Below are positions 47,565 through 58,815 of a stretch of DNA of 64,000 nucleotides, piece after piece. The notes under the pieces are model-generated. The model saw nothing but the letters and a program-made list of their open reading frames with translations, was not told the DNA's origin and did not search any database. The stretch is from Agelaius tricolor (Eukaryota > Chordata > Aves > Passeriformes > Icteridae), in assembly GCA_023055355.1 (NCBI GenBank), contig JALJCS010000015.1, positions 11,866,001 through 11,930,000 on the forward strand, in the 5' to 3' direction. A program made the translations under genes and the position numbers. Numbering within the stretch: position 1 is the stretch's first letter; each line of letters opens with the position of its first letter.

Positions 47565-47599
47565 ACAGATATCCAGATATCTGTGGATTTTGAAATCCA
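47565..47599. repeat. Two adjoining short palindromes
   Basis: ACAGATATC-CA-GATATCTGT (47565-47584, 9-bp arms) is followed directly, sharing one base, by TGGATTT-TG-AAATCCA (47584-47599, 7-bp arms). Both are exact. They begin nine bases after the purine tract ends, giving a compact cluster of sequence able to leave the B-form. Confidence 0.93.
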
Positions 47600-47761
47600 G
47601 AACTTTGTGCCAAAAACAGCCCCATTGATTACAAGGGATTAAAATAACTTCTTAACACAGAAGTAGTGGAATCTGGCCTTGAGCAAAATCCCACTAAAAA
47701 CTCAGAATATAAATTAGAAAAAACAGTCAATGAACTGAATATTCATGGTCTGTAACAGAAT

Positions 47762-48035
47762 CAAAGAAATTTTGGGTGGAAGAGACCTCTGGAGGGCTCA
47801 AGTCCAACCTCCCACTGGACCAAGTTTGCCATAGGTTTTTCCCACTCCTGTACTACCTTCCTAGAGAAATTTGTTTGCTAATTTCCAACCAGAACCTCCC
47901 ATTTTCTGCTGTTTTCAACTGTTCCCCCTTGTATGGTTTGCGCCAGCACTGAGAAGACACTGTCTCTGTTACCCTTGTCACCACTCTTTAGGACCATCAC
48001 TAAGTCCTCTACAACTCCTCCACATTGCTCCTGAA
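47762..48035 (-). mobile_element. CR1 LINE fragment
   Basis: The plus strand reads as antisense CR1: aatcaaagaaattttgggtg, gaagagacctctggagggct, caagtccaacctccca, then ttccaaccagaacctcccat and caactgttccccctt further in, and gttacccttgtcaccactct with taagtcctctacaactcc at the distal end. The first part is the CR1 3' UTR; the later part corresponds to the region towards the end of ORF2. Frames crossing it (47871-48113 plus, 47878-48108 minus) are by-products. Confidence 0.8.
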
Positions 48036-48544
48036 CAGGAATGGGACAAGGAAACAGAAAAGGAGCGCAAGTGGATTCACTATTCCAAGTGCAGACTTGC
48101 CAACACAAAGTAGAGGGGAGTAACAGCTCAACTTTAACTGGAATATGAACAGAACACAGCTGTCTCCAAGAAGAGCAGATTTATCCCATTTATCAAGCTC
48201 AGATCCAAATTCCAGACTTTTCTGTGATACTGTAGTTTCATAAGGCCTACTTAATGCAAGAAAGTGTTCTTTTTAATTTCTTTTGACTTATAACACCCTA
48301 TGGCATGGGAAGAGTAATTTGCTAGTACAGATCCTTATCTCACTGATTTCATTTGGAGGAAACTGAGCAATGTTACAAAATTAGTAGCTTTCCTTGTAGG
48401 GTCAGAGAAAGGAGTGGAGATGATTTTGTCTGCACTTTTGGAGTGCAGTCATGCACACCTAACTAGTGCAGTCAGCTACCAGGATCAGACACACAATTCT
48501 AAAAGGCTTCACACAGTCATGTATTTGTAAGACTTCTGGTGTGC
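48036..48544. other. No gene seen
   Basis: Unique sequence. No polyadenylation signal or matching flanking duplication makes it look like a retrocopy body for the A-run that follows. Confidence 0.45.
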
Positions 48545-48568
48545 AAAAAAAAAAAAAAAAAAAAAAAA
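48545..48568. repeat. Poly-A run (A24)
   Basis: Twenty-four consecutive A. It could be the tail of a retroposed sequence, but I found no AATAAA just upstream, no recognisable body and no target-site duplication, so I record only the mononucleotide run. Confidence 0.97.
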
Positions 48569-49017
48569 TTAAGAATACATGATTAGGACACTTAATTTAC
48601 AGAACTAAGTCTCCCTTAGGCCAGAAATTCCTAAGGAGTATTTAGGATCCCTAAATATTTGCCAAGGATAATGAGGTCTCTCAATGATGGATTCTTTGGA
48701 ATTTCAAATAAACATCTATCACTACGTGTTTACAGTCTATCTGTAAAATGTCAGGATTCTTGTGGCTAAAGCAGCAACAGGGGACTTAGGACTTGTGTTG
48801 AATTTTTGGATTTGCCACAAATTTCCTCTGAGGGGCCAGATGTCTGTCTTTCTGTAGCTCTCCTCCCCAAGTGCACATACAGAGAATCATGTTCTCTTTC
48901 ACCCAAATTGCTTTTGTAACCTAAAGGAATTAACGGACAATTTTTTCACATTATGATTATTAAAAGAGGCACGTCAGCCACAGCAAGGACCTTCAGGAAG
49001 CCAGAGGACATTGCTTA
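48569..49017. other. No gene seen
   Basis: Unique sequence between the A-run and the longest CR1 fragment. Nothing recognisable. Confidence 0.45.
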
Positions 49018-49408
49018 TAGAAGTATCTAGCTTGGAAAAGGCCCAGCACTGCCAAGTCCACCACTTACTCATGTCCCCATGCCACACCTACATGTGTTTT
49101 AAATCCCTCTGGGGATGGTGACTCCACCACTTCCCTGGGCAGCTTGTTCCAGTGTTGGACAACCGTTTTATCCTCATCTCCAATCTAAACATCCTTTGGC
49201 ACATTGAGGCCATTTTCTCATCCTGTCACTTGTTACCTGGGAGGAGACACCAACACCCACTTTCTGCTATTTTCAGGCAGTTCTAGAGTGAAGAAAGTCA
49301 CCCTGAGCCTCCTTTTCTCCCGGTTAAACAACCTCAGCTGCTCATGAAAAGACTTATGTGTCTAAACCCTTCACTGGCTTCCTTGCCCTTCTTTGGGCTC
49401 TACCTTGT
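49018..49408 (-). mobile_element. CR1 LINE fragment, longest in the window
   Basis: Antisense CR1 with excellent word order: ttggaaaaggcccagcactg, ccaagtccaccacttactca, ggggatggtgactccaccac, ttccctgggcagcttgttcc, cctgtcacttgttacctggg, ctgagcctccttttctcccg, gttaaacaacctcagctgct and ttgcccttctttgggctct. It spans the 3' UTR and, at the right end, the carboxy-terminal part of the ORF2 (endonuclease/reverse-transcriptase) gene, where frame-breaking deletions are visible, including about nine bases lost near 49340. About 30 bp are also missing near 49035 relative to the usual 3' end. The copy is 5'-truncated, broken and immobile. Confidence 0.93.
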
Positions 49409-52400
49409 GCTGCTCCCACCAACATTCTCCCTTCCCTGCATTTCCCCACATGGGATGAAGAGCAGTTCCTGGGCACAGTGCCAAAGCAGCTGGTACAATA
49501 ATAGGTGGAGATGGTATTTTGCGTCTAGGAAGAGGCTCACAGTCATTATGAGCTAACAGGACCGGACACAAAGCTGTTTTAAATGCAGGATGGTTACCCA
49601 GCTATGCACCCCAACCACATGCAGTGGGAATATGTGCCACAATGAGCAGTCTCAGTTAGAGATGGGAGAGGAAGAAAGGCGAAAACACCTTGCTTGTCTT
49701 CCAGTATCTGTGCTAGACTAAGTCTGCTCCTTCAGCAGGACCTGCCCAGCCACAACACTTTGCTGTTTAAATGAACCACTTCTATGCTGGATTCAGTCAG
49801 CAGCCACTTGTAGACAGCAGTGTCAAGTGTACAATGACTTTTCATATTTACCACTTCAGGCCTGCTTTGCTGCTTCTCTTTTCCTCCTTCTTCCCTTCCA
49901 GTTCATTCCCTCTCCACTTCTTTCCATTTATTTCTCCTTACCTCCTAACTCAAATTTTCTACCTTTCTGAGAAACATGAGCTCCCATGACAGCTCTATCA
50001 CATTGCTCACTTCACTTGTCAATTTTACTTCTCTTCATTGACTTGCTTCTATCTTCTCCTTCAGAATATAACTTAAGTAACTCACAGCCTTCTCATAAAG
50101 CCTCACAAACAGGGCAAATTACAGTAAAAATACAAATTGAAACTGTTTTACCTGGCTGTGACTTTGACAGAAATTTTATGTGACATACCTTAGATAGTTT
50201 GCACTTACACTACTGATTAAACCCTGCCTCACTTTGGGGAACCTGATTCATCAACATTAGGGAAAATAGCCAAAATTTCAGGTAACTAACCTGTAAATTT
50301 CCAAGTGGGTTTTATGAATAAGAACATTAATTGTTACCAAATCAAATACTGCAAGTCTTCCTTGCATGGTCAACTGGATCTGGTTCAAATCCAGGAAGAG
50401 GCACCAAGGATGATAGGACAAAAATAAAGGATGAAAATGCATTTGGAATAATGCACCTATGCATAACACTGATGGTGATTATTAGGAAAAGCTGTGCAGT
50501 TCTGGTTTCCAAACTTTAAGAATGGAAAACCTCCAAAATGAACATGAATATGATATATAGTTAATACTATTATTAACAGATAACAAGTTCTGGATTTCAA
50601 ATACAGGGAGAACTGTCTAAATAATCCCAGACATTGGGAAGCTTCTCATGTCTCTGAGCCCCAGTGCTGCTTCTAGCAGGACTATGATTCACATCATTTC
50701 ACTAGATTCAAATCCTTATAATTGACAGCGCCTTTGTGTTTTGTTACAATCTTGTCCTTCAAATTCCTCCATAAACCCACTTTTCCCAAATACTCAGTGC
50801 TAGTCCAGAGTTACTCACTCCTGCCAAGCCCTCAGCAGATTTCAGTGTGCTTTAGTTAGATCACACAGGAAAAGCAGTGCCCTAAATGAAATAAATTCCC
50901 AGGGAAGCTTAAATTGCATATGTGTTTTTGGATAAGAACTTGTTTCTTCATGAGGGGGATGAGATTTTTCCACTAGGTTTAGTAGAGCAGGGTGACATGT
51001 AATTTTACCACTCATACATACATTCCAGTGTTTATGTAAGCAGCTTCATCAAACCCATCATGGTATTATGTAGATGGTTAAAATTAAGCAGTGTAGTATG
51101 TAGTGTTTATAGGATTAGACCCAGAGATTTGAAGCATATAAAGGGCAAGTTCTGTCTAGAGCCATTATGTGAGAAATGATGAGATGAATGCAAGAATAAT
51201 GCCAGCAGTCTGACCCTGTATTTTTTTGCCAGACTATCACCACAAAATCCAAATTTGAGGGGCAAAAATTATAGATCAAAGTTTAAGAATTCAGGAATCA
51301 CAGGAGGACGAATAAGAAATTTTTGCAGTGCCCGTGAGTCCTTGAACATTTCAGATTTCTGGTGCACATTTCTGAAAACAAAAACTCAATAGTTGCCCAT
51401 TGCTCTTAACACAAGGAGTGCCTGATGTTTGCTTCACCGTTCACTGAGTCTGTGAATGACAGGAAGAATGTTGACATTTTGTGCCACACGTACGGGAAGA
51501 AACAGATCATCTCCCTCTGAAAGGTGCTTCATTTTATGTGAGAAAAGACAAAACTCCGACTTCCACATCAAATAAATCATACAATAAGAACATTATTTTT
51601 AAAGGGAATGAGTATTTTGCATATTAATATTAAATGACATTTGAGCAGCAAATATAGAAATTATAATATTCAGTATCTCACAGAGAGCTGACACAGAGCA
51701 GAGGAGTTCTGGTTACCAAGCTGTCTTAAATCTACAGCCTCAAAAAAAAAGCTTCATCAAAATTTAATATTCATGCAATAGGGACTCTTTCATTGTTATG
51801 AAAACTGATTAGGGTCAAACATAAAATCTTGGGTGCTTCATTTACTCCCTTTCTCCACAAGAAAAAGAAAAAAAGAGGTGCAAAAATCAACCCAAGAAAA
51901 AAAATAAACCTGGCAAGCATTTTCCTGGCAGCATTTCAGGGAGCTGCTATTTTGTATTTGGTAAAGATGCAGTCCTTACCAGCCAACACACAGACCCTGA
52001 CAAGGAAACGGAAGGCACATTAGTAATTCAAATAAGGGGCAAAAGAGACAGACTAAAATTAAAATGTGCACACTTATTTTCTAGCAAATCAGCAACAGCA
52101 TATAATCTAGTAGGAAGGGGGTAAGAGAGCTGATAATTTTTTTTTAAAGATGTGGGCAAAGCTCTTCTTTTTGAAGAAGTCACAGAGCTAAAATAACCAT
52201 ATTGTTAGGCAGTGACTCATGGGAACAAAGACAACAATGCTATCTAGGATCGTTATACTGGTGCCTTTTAATCATAATGTTGGTACAGTTTTCCCTCACT
52301 CTGACCTAGTTTAAATAGTTTAGAAAGCTTAATAGGCAATGCTGCTTACAGCACTGTCAGCGGGACCTGAATATATACAACAAGTCCTTTTGTGAATGAA

Positions 52401-52673
52401 AATTACTGATTCATGGCCCGTTACACTCCATGAATTCAGAGAAACAACAGTGAAGTTAACTCACGGAAGTTTCACACAACTGAGTCTGAATTTGTGCTCC
52501 TGCACTTTCCAAACATTCTTGTTTACAATCTGGCATAATCAACATGGAGTGTCCTGGAACAGCTACCCGTGTCACAGTGCTTCAGTGACAGCAGGGCACA
52601 ACCCACCTCGGGGCAAAGTATAGGTAAAAATTCTAAATTTAAAAACCACTAAGTTGAGCAGGAAATGTTTTCA
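49409..52673. other. No gene seen
   Basis: Unique sequence. A pyrimidine-rich stretch at 49860-49950 resembles a splice-acceptor tract, with no coding frame behind it that I recognise. Words near 50390 (aagaggcaccaaggatgat) and 50490 (tgtgcagttctggtttcc) resemble LINE ORF2 codons but in the wrong order, so no element is called. AT-rich towards 51600. Confidence 0.5.
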
Positions 52674-52701
52674 GTTCTCATAAAAAAAGATTTATGAGAA
52701 C
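52674..52701. repeat. Perfect hairpin, 11-bp stem, 6-nt loop
   Basis: GTTCTCATAAA and TTTATGAGAAC are exact reverse complements around the loop AAAAGA. The AT-rich stem makes it weak as an RNA structure. It may reflect local template switching. Confidence 0.93.
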
Positions 52702-53574
52702 AATGCTTTCACTAAAGTTTTTTATAGAAGTTTTTGTGTTTTAACTGACAGGCTGGAAATCAAGAATTTTCAGTCTTGGAGTTTTCAATGAAAACAAAAA
52801 GGTTGCCAGTAACCGCCATTTCCAGTAGAAATATCCTTTTGGCAAGAAATGATATCTTTGTTCATTTTCTTATTGAAAAACATTGATCCATTCCAGTGAT
52901 TGATGTCAACTATAGGACACAACTGTATTTTCCATGGGATAACTGATGAACTTGCTTTTAGTATTAACTAGATTAATGTGTGCTATCATCTGCAAGTTTA
53001 TAGTCCACCAAAATATAAAACCCACTTTTCTGAACCTCTGCCTCTGAAGTCACATATGTTACCTACAGATACTGCTTGAACTTGTGCTGAACATAATTAA
53101 GTTGCTCTGTGTATCCCTGTGAGCCGCACTGGCCATCGCTCTTTATTTGCAGGGTGAAATTTTCTCCCACTGCAAAGCCCAGGCAAATCTACTGGAATCA
53201 TTAAGGGGCTTTGCTCAGCTGCAGCAGTAACAGCCCCACAAGGGACACCCTGCCCTTCCTCTGCTGCTTAGTCTGGGTCAGCTCCTGGATCCCACAGAGA
53301 CCAGCATAAAGGACAGTGATGAAAATGAACCATAAAGGAAACTCATGAGGTCAAGCCAGTGCGTGCATTTATTCTATCCGAGATTCAATGCTCAGTAGTA
53401 GGGAGCTGTATGACCTCCTCCAGTGATTGGTTTGGGAAAGGCAACTCCTAACATCTATATTCTGACTTGATTTAGAAAAATAAAGCTATCTTTCCAGAAT
53501 TATTGACCAACAAAGCTATTTCTCTAGATTTCACACAAGCAGGATTTATTTTTTTCTCCCCTCTGCCTCTCTAG
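52702..53574. other. No gene seen
   Basis: Unique sequence. The part from about 53530 to 53574 is pyrimidine-rich and ends in CTCTCTAG (see next entry). Confidence 0.5.
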
Positions 53575-53841
53575 CTCTCGAGAGGTATTCTCAATTATAC
53601 AGAGGAAACAGACGCCTTGATTTCTTCATGTGGCTCAGCCCTGGACTATTACAAGGAAAAATGTCCCAACTGGGATATTGGCTTAATCCTCCTCCCACGA
53701 AAGCCACTGGTAAAAACACCCATGAATCTTCAGTTGGAAGAAAAGAGGACAGTGCTAAAGACTCTGAAAAACCTCACTACTGCCACATGTGGACGTGACC
53801 TAATCTTGTTAGAGAAAAGTGCTCTTCTGAATATCAGATAG
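53575..53841 (+). other. Weak candidate exon of unknown gene
   Basis: A pyrimidine-rich tract (ttttttctcccctctgcctc) ends in tctctAG at 53574, and the frame stays open from there for 88 codons to a TAG at 53839-53841. The first part reads LSRGILNYTEETDALISSCG, then continues through ALDYYKEKCPNWDIG. A possible donor CTG/GTAAAA follows at 53710. An in-frame TAG lies exactly across the AG, so the frame opens at the putative splice site. I recognise no protein family, and no partner exon was found. More likely chance than real; it is the only frame here with splice-like context. Confidence 0.15.
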
Positions 53842-56800
53842 ATTCTATTTTCTCCCAATGAATAAAGATTAATCCACAGCAGAAATTCTCCTTAAATAAG
53901 GTTTTCTTAAGGCAAATTAAGGGAAAGGGTTTTTAGGCAGCATATTGGAAAAAAACACAAACTGGAACAGACCACCAGGCAGCTTGGAAGAGCAAAAGTT
54001 TACTTTGTAAAACCAAACTTTGCAACCTTAATTTTGTTAACATGAGAGTATCCTCTAATTTTATCTACAGCTACCACCTTCTCCAAGTTACAATTGCCAA
54101 AAAAGGTCAAAATATCTTAACGCTACATTCCACCAAGTCACTAAATGGAACAGAAGTCATATTACTGTAATTCATAATTCAGAACTCAAATTTCATAAGA
54201 CAACATAAGAAATGTCATTTTAACCACACTAATTCCTTCACAGTTAACATGAGTGGGTGTTGGTGCAATCCAAGCTGAAAAAAGCCATCTAATTTCAGCA
54301 AGTATACCACAAGCCAACTTGGCAACCCTCCACATGGATCAGACAAATGTCTGCTCTGTTGAAGCTGAAGGCACAGTGATAATTATCACAGCTGATACTG
54401 CATCAGTGGTAATGACAGTGTGGTTTGTAAATATGAAACAAACTAGGATTCTCTCATTCACAAACAGGGATTTGGTGCTGCTGTGGGAACCCGCCATAAA
54501 CCTGCCAGATCTGAATGCAGCCCTTGATCCAAACTAGGGCACGTTCCTGTGTAACTGGGTACTCATTCAATAGCTGCAGTGCACATTTAATGATCACACT
54601 TTTTGGGTGGGTGCTGGTAGAAGCTGCACAAACACATGACAGGACAATTATATGATGATCACACCCACAGGAAGGGAGAAGCAGCCAGTGCCACCGCTCC
54701 TACTGAAAATACAGATGCTGTGACCATTTTTCACTTTGCTCAGTACCTTGCTATTGGGGTCAGGGAGATCACCAGGAAGGAGTCAGGTCTTTCCACAATA
54801 ATTAAGCAAGCTCAGTTAAAGTTTCCTAAGGCATTTAGCCAGTAAGGAAAACCTCTCAAACTCTGAAGTCAAGGAAAGACAGATAAGCTCTCATTTAATT
54901 AGACAGCAGAACTCATAAGGGATGAAATACGTAGGTGTTTCCCAGCCCAAAACTGCAGCCACACAAGACACATCAGAACCTAAGCTTTGATTCTTGCCCT
55001 GTCCCTCCAGTGGCAGCTGATTCCAGAAGGGAATAATGGTTTTGCAGAGGTTTTTGGCTCAGAGAGCCCTTCTGACACAGCACAAAGCAATGCTCATGTG
55101 CAGAAAACGAGCTGGCTCTGAAGGACTTGCAGGTGACTGAGCAGCCCTCCAGACCAATGCCCTCACTAAAAGCCAATGGATAAAAAATAGCTTGAACTCT
55201 CTCATCTGTGGCACCTTAGCATGTACCCGAGGGTTTTCTCCAGAGCCAATTCAGATTTACTTACACACTGTGTCTCATGCTTTAATTCCACAACAAGAAT
55301 GCTACTCTGCTATTATATTAATGAATATTTATTCTTCATGCTTCTTCAGGAGAGGTGAGCTTGGCATTTAAGGCAAAAATATGATGAAATTTCCAGTTAC
55401 TAAGCAATATCCAGTCATTAGGAAAGATTCTTGATACATAGAGATTGGCTCCAATAAAATGTTTTTGAACAAGTTCTCCCCTGGAAAAACACCAAGATCA
55501 ATGGAACATTTTCAATTACTTCAAAATAATGTGATGTGGAAATGCAACAGCTATTTCCTATGTTTAATTATCCCCCTCCCTATTTTATGCTATCTTTCTA
55601 AAATGCTAACAATCACTTAAAACCATGTGTTTTCACTTTCCCTCAGACCATCTTTTTCCATTACAGAAGTCTTGAGCTCTTTCATACACCAAAACCTTAT
55701 GCAGGGGCAGAGAAGAACCAAACTAAACTTGACATTTCTTCTAAGTTTTTTTTAAAATTAATTGGCTTTGCCCACAAAGGATTGATATTTTCTCATCCCA
55801 CACTTCTCTTCACTCATTGCAGGTGCAGGATTATCTGGAGAGTAGCTAAAATACTCTAGAGATTGGATTGGAGTTTCCCTGCTCCATTCTCCCTCCACTG
55901 CTTTTTTTGGCTAGAGAACACAATGAACTCCTAATCATGAGCACTTGCTTCAGCTTCATAACTGTAACTGAATTGTCAGGTGCCTGTCAGCATCCACAAT
56001 AAGGAAAATAGGAGTATAATAGAAATCTTTATTGCTAGTACTTAGAAGAAACAAATTAAACTGATTTGTGTATCTAGAGCACTGGTGGATATTTGTATAT
56101 GAAAACTAATTGGATTTTAAAATAAGAGATGAATTTCCCATTTCTGTCAGATTGTATGAAGCTAATAATTTTTACTATTTTATTATAATTACAGGTCAAG
56201 GTAGATCAGAAATATTATATCTCAAACAAATGAGTCCCCTCTTTGATGACAGTTTTACTACCTATTTCATTAGCTGTCTTGCAAGTCAGTTTTGTAAAGA
56301 TGAAGCAAAAGTGAGACAAATTTGCTGGAAGACAAACTCCAAACTGGACTGGGTGGTTTGCACTATTCTGTCACTGCTAATGGAGTCCAGCTCTATTACT
56401 TATGATAAAACCCTCTGGTATGTAAAATGCTTACTTTACTACCATATCATTTTTACTAATAAAACCAAAGGGGGACCTGCTATGCACCCCCCTTGCACAG
56501 ACTGCCAACACCCACAGGGTTCATGCAGGCTCCAAAAATCATCCAACCACTGCTAAACAAAGCAGTTCTCATCCCCTCCCCAGTTCATCTCTGGAGTGGG
56601 CTATGCTCAGGCTTGTGCCCTATAAAAGTAGGTTTAAATTCAAGATAAATTAGCCCACATGGAGTTCAGTGCTAGCCTAGCTGAACTGCTCTGGGGAGCA
56701 CAGGTTACCTTATTGGCACACGGGTAAGAGCCAAAGCTGTGTCTCTACTCTCACAAGAACAGGTAAGACAACAGATGTATTTTTAAGGCCCACACACGAT

Positions 56801-58068
56801 TTCTCCCTTCAACCATTACTCCACATTGAAATGCAATCTTGCTTTCATTAGGAAAGAGATACCTTCTAACTGAAGTTGCTATATCTGGAATGAAAACGTA
56901 TGTATCATATGGCAGCCTCATTTTATTTCATTCCCATCACACTGTAGTGCCTACTTTTCCTCCTCATTCTCCAAGAGTAAGAGAGAGCTGTTGTTTGTGT
57001 ATAGCATGCACATTAGCACAGATAAACTGCTCACTGAGTGTAATGATTAATGATTGAATAGTGCAGTTGTTGCAAAAATAAGTCATGCAGTGAAGAGAGA
57101 TCTGAAGATTATATCTAACACCAGGGGATGGCTTATTAATCTTACTTCTTGAAGAATTCGTGAGTAAATCATTCTCCTTTATTAATGATATTTCACTTTG
57201 CTCCATGAGACATCTTTCATACATCCAGAAGGGCAATTATCTGTTTAGGCCAGGAAACAATATTAGTTACAGACGGTGCTTGAATGTTTGATCTAAGTCA
57301 CTTAAATAAAAGAGGGAAAAAGAGAATGAAACACACTCCAAAGACTACCCCAAACAGGACTGCATTTACAGGGAGGTTGTTTTGGTTCCTCTCCACCTGG
57401 AAATGACAAATTATGTGCTTTTTTGAGGTTCAATTAATGTGGAGCTTGCATACTCTAACAGTGATATAACAACTCAGGGAAAACTACATTACTTTTATAT
57501 CTTCTGTGTCTGAAGGAATTCTATTATATGTGAGGTGGTTAAACATGTCTGAAATGGTTTATTAATATAAAAGTCTTTCAAAGGGAGATCTTAAATTCTT
57601 GATCACAATGAGATATTGAAGATGGAAAGTAGAGGTTATAATTTAAAAATAAAAAAAACCCTCTGTCTTGGTTTTAAACTCTCATTTTTTTTCCAGCTGT
57701 CCATCATCTGCTATCTACAAAAACATTGGAAGATTTAAGGAGGGAACACAGACACCTGTTTAATAGTAGCATTCCAAGAACTGTAAAACAAAAAATACAC
57801 AATGCTAATACAAATCCATAAATAATCTCCAAAAGGATATTCATTAATTAGTTTAAAACACCTTGAGTATGGAAATCAAAAATTAAATTATTCTAGAAAT
57901 TGCATTAGGTAACATGGGTTGATCACAGAAGTGCTTTGCAGATTCACAAAACTGACAAATATCTTCCCGTGGATTTCAAAATATTACTAAACTGAGTCAT
58001 AGTTACCCTTTAGATTAATAAATCTATTAAATGCAACAGTTTATTTGACAGGTAGTTTATTAATGAAA
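53842..58068. other. No gene seen
   Basis: Over 4 kb of unique sequence, AT-rich in parts. The longest frame, 56110-56556 (plus, 148 codons counted from a TTG codon), is of unknown nature and is discussed as a finding. A TATAAAAG word at 56621-56628 stands alone without promoter context. No mobile element recognised. Confidence 0.5.
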
Positions 58069-58110
58069 GGCAGCATGGTCTAGTGAATAGAAACAGAAAG
58101 AGGCACAAGA
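58069..58110 (+). mobile_element. tRNA-derived SINE head (MIR-like), fragment
   Basis: ggcagcatggtctagtgaat followed by agaaacagaaagaggcac resembles the 5' end of MIR-type SINEs ('ggcagtgtggtctagtggatagagc'). TGGTCTAGTGA fits the pol III A-box pattern TGGYNNAGTGG in all but the last base. No B box or core follows convincingly, so only the head is called. Confidence 0.4.
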
Positions 58111-58738
58111 AATGTTTTCAAGTGTGGATAAAGGCTAAGGATGATGTGCAGGGAGAACTGCAGAGATGCTCTTGCATGTGAAGGCATTTCAGAAAGGTGC
58201 TCTGATAGGGACACCTGCCTTGCCAAGTGTAGTGTGAGATTTGCACTTTCACCAGATGCACCTGGGTGTGATTGGCGAACTGGGGCTGCTCATTTGGGTG
58301 TCACAGGTTCTGCTGCTGCCAGGCTTGTCAGCTCAGAGCTGGAAAAGGGAATTTAGAGCAGAGGAACCAGAGCTCTGCCCTGCAAAGAAATCACAAATGA
58401 GCCTGCACTGAGGGATACGTTTGGGTTTTGGAAACATGAACTTCCTTCCAGACTGCATTTTTTATCTGTCAATTAAATTCTTTAATTTAAAAAAAAATCA
58501 TAACAGGAAAATCTGGTAGAAAAATACTATTTTAATAAGGTACCTATATTGAAAGGGGAAATAAAACCCATTCAGCGGTGCATCAGTTCCATTTTCAGAA
58601 TGAACCATCTCTGGTAATGTGGCAATTTTTTTGATAGTACCAATCTGCCTAACAGTGAGAGGACATTTATATCATTAATAAATGCTTTTGTCTGGAATCT
58701 GAGGTTGCTTTATGTTTTTAATTTTAAGTTGTTTGTTG
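58111..58738. other. No gene seen
   Basis: Unique sequence; AATTAAA/TTTAATT inverted words near 58472-58490. Nothing else recognisable. Confidence 0.5.
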
Positions 58739-58815
58739 CAAAAAAAAAAGAAAAGCCAAAAAACCAACCCAAAACCTCCAAAAAACCACCAAAAAACCTC
58801 ACAAAACCAAAAAGA
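58739..58815. repeat. Low-complexity A/C-rich tract
   Basis: An A-run passes into repeated CCAAAAAACC-like words (period about 8-10). The complementary strand reads as TTTTGG-type repeats and yields a Phe/Trp/Gly-rich false frame. Composition matches the tract at 14720-14791. Confidence 0.9.

Noticed and set aside
47292..47642. Lys/Glu/Arg-rich plus-strand frame and Phe/Ser/Leu-rich minus-strand frame
   Set aside because: Both are direct read-outs of the AAAG microsatellite.
48545..48568. A24 as the tail of a processed pseudogene
   Set aside because: No recognisable retrocopy body, polyadenylation signal or target-site duplication.
50381..50392. ggttcaaatcca, resembling a tRNA T-arm/B box
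   Set aside because: No cloverleaf, acceptor stem or A box could be fitted at the right distance.
50380..50515. Words resembling CR1/LINE ORF2 codons (aagaggcaccaaggatgat; tgtgcagttctgg)
   Set aside because: They appear in the reverse of the order expected in the element and the sequence between them does not match.
56621..56628. TATAAAAG as a promoter TATA box
   Set aside because: Isolated motif with no CpG cluster, initiator, exon or transcript evidence; such words are common in AT-rich DNA.
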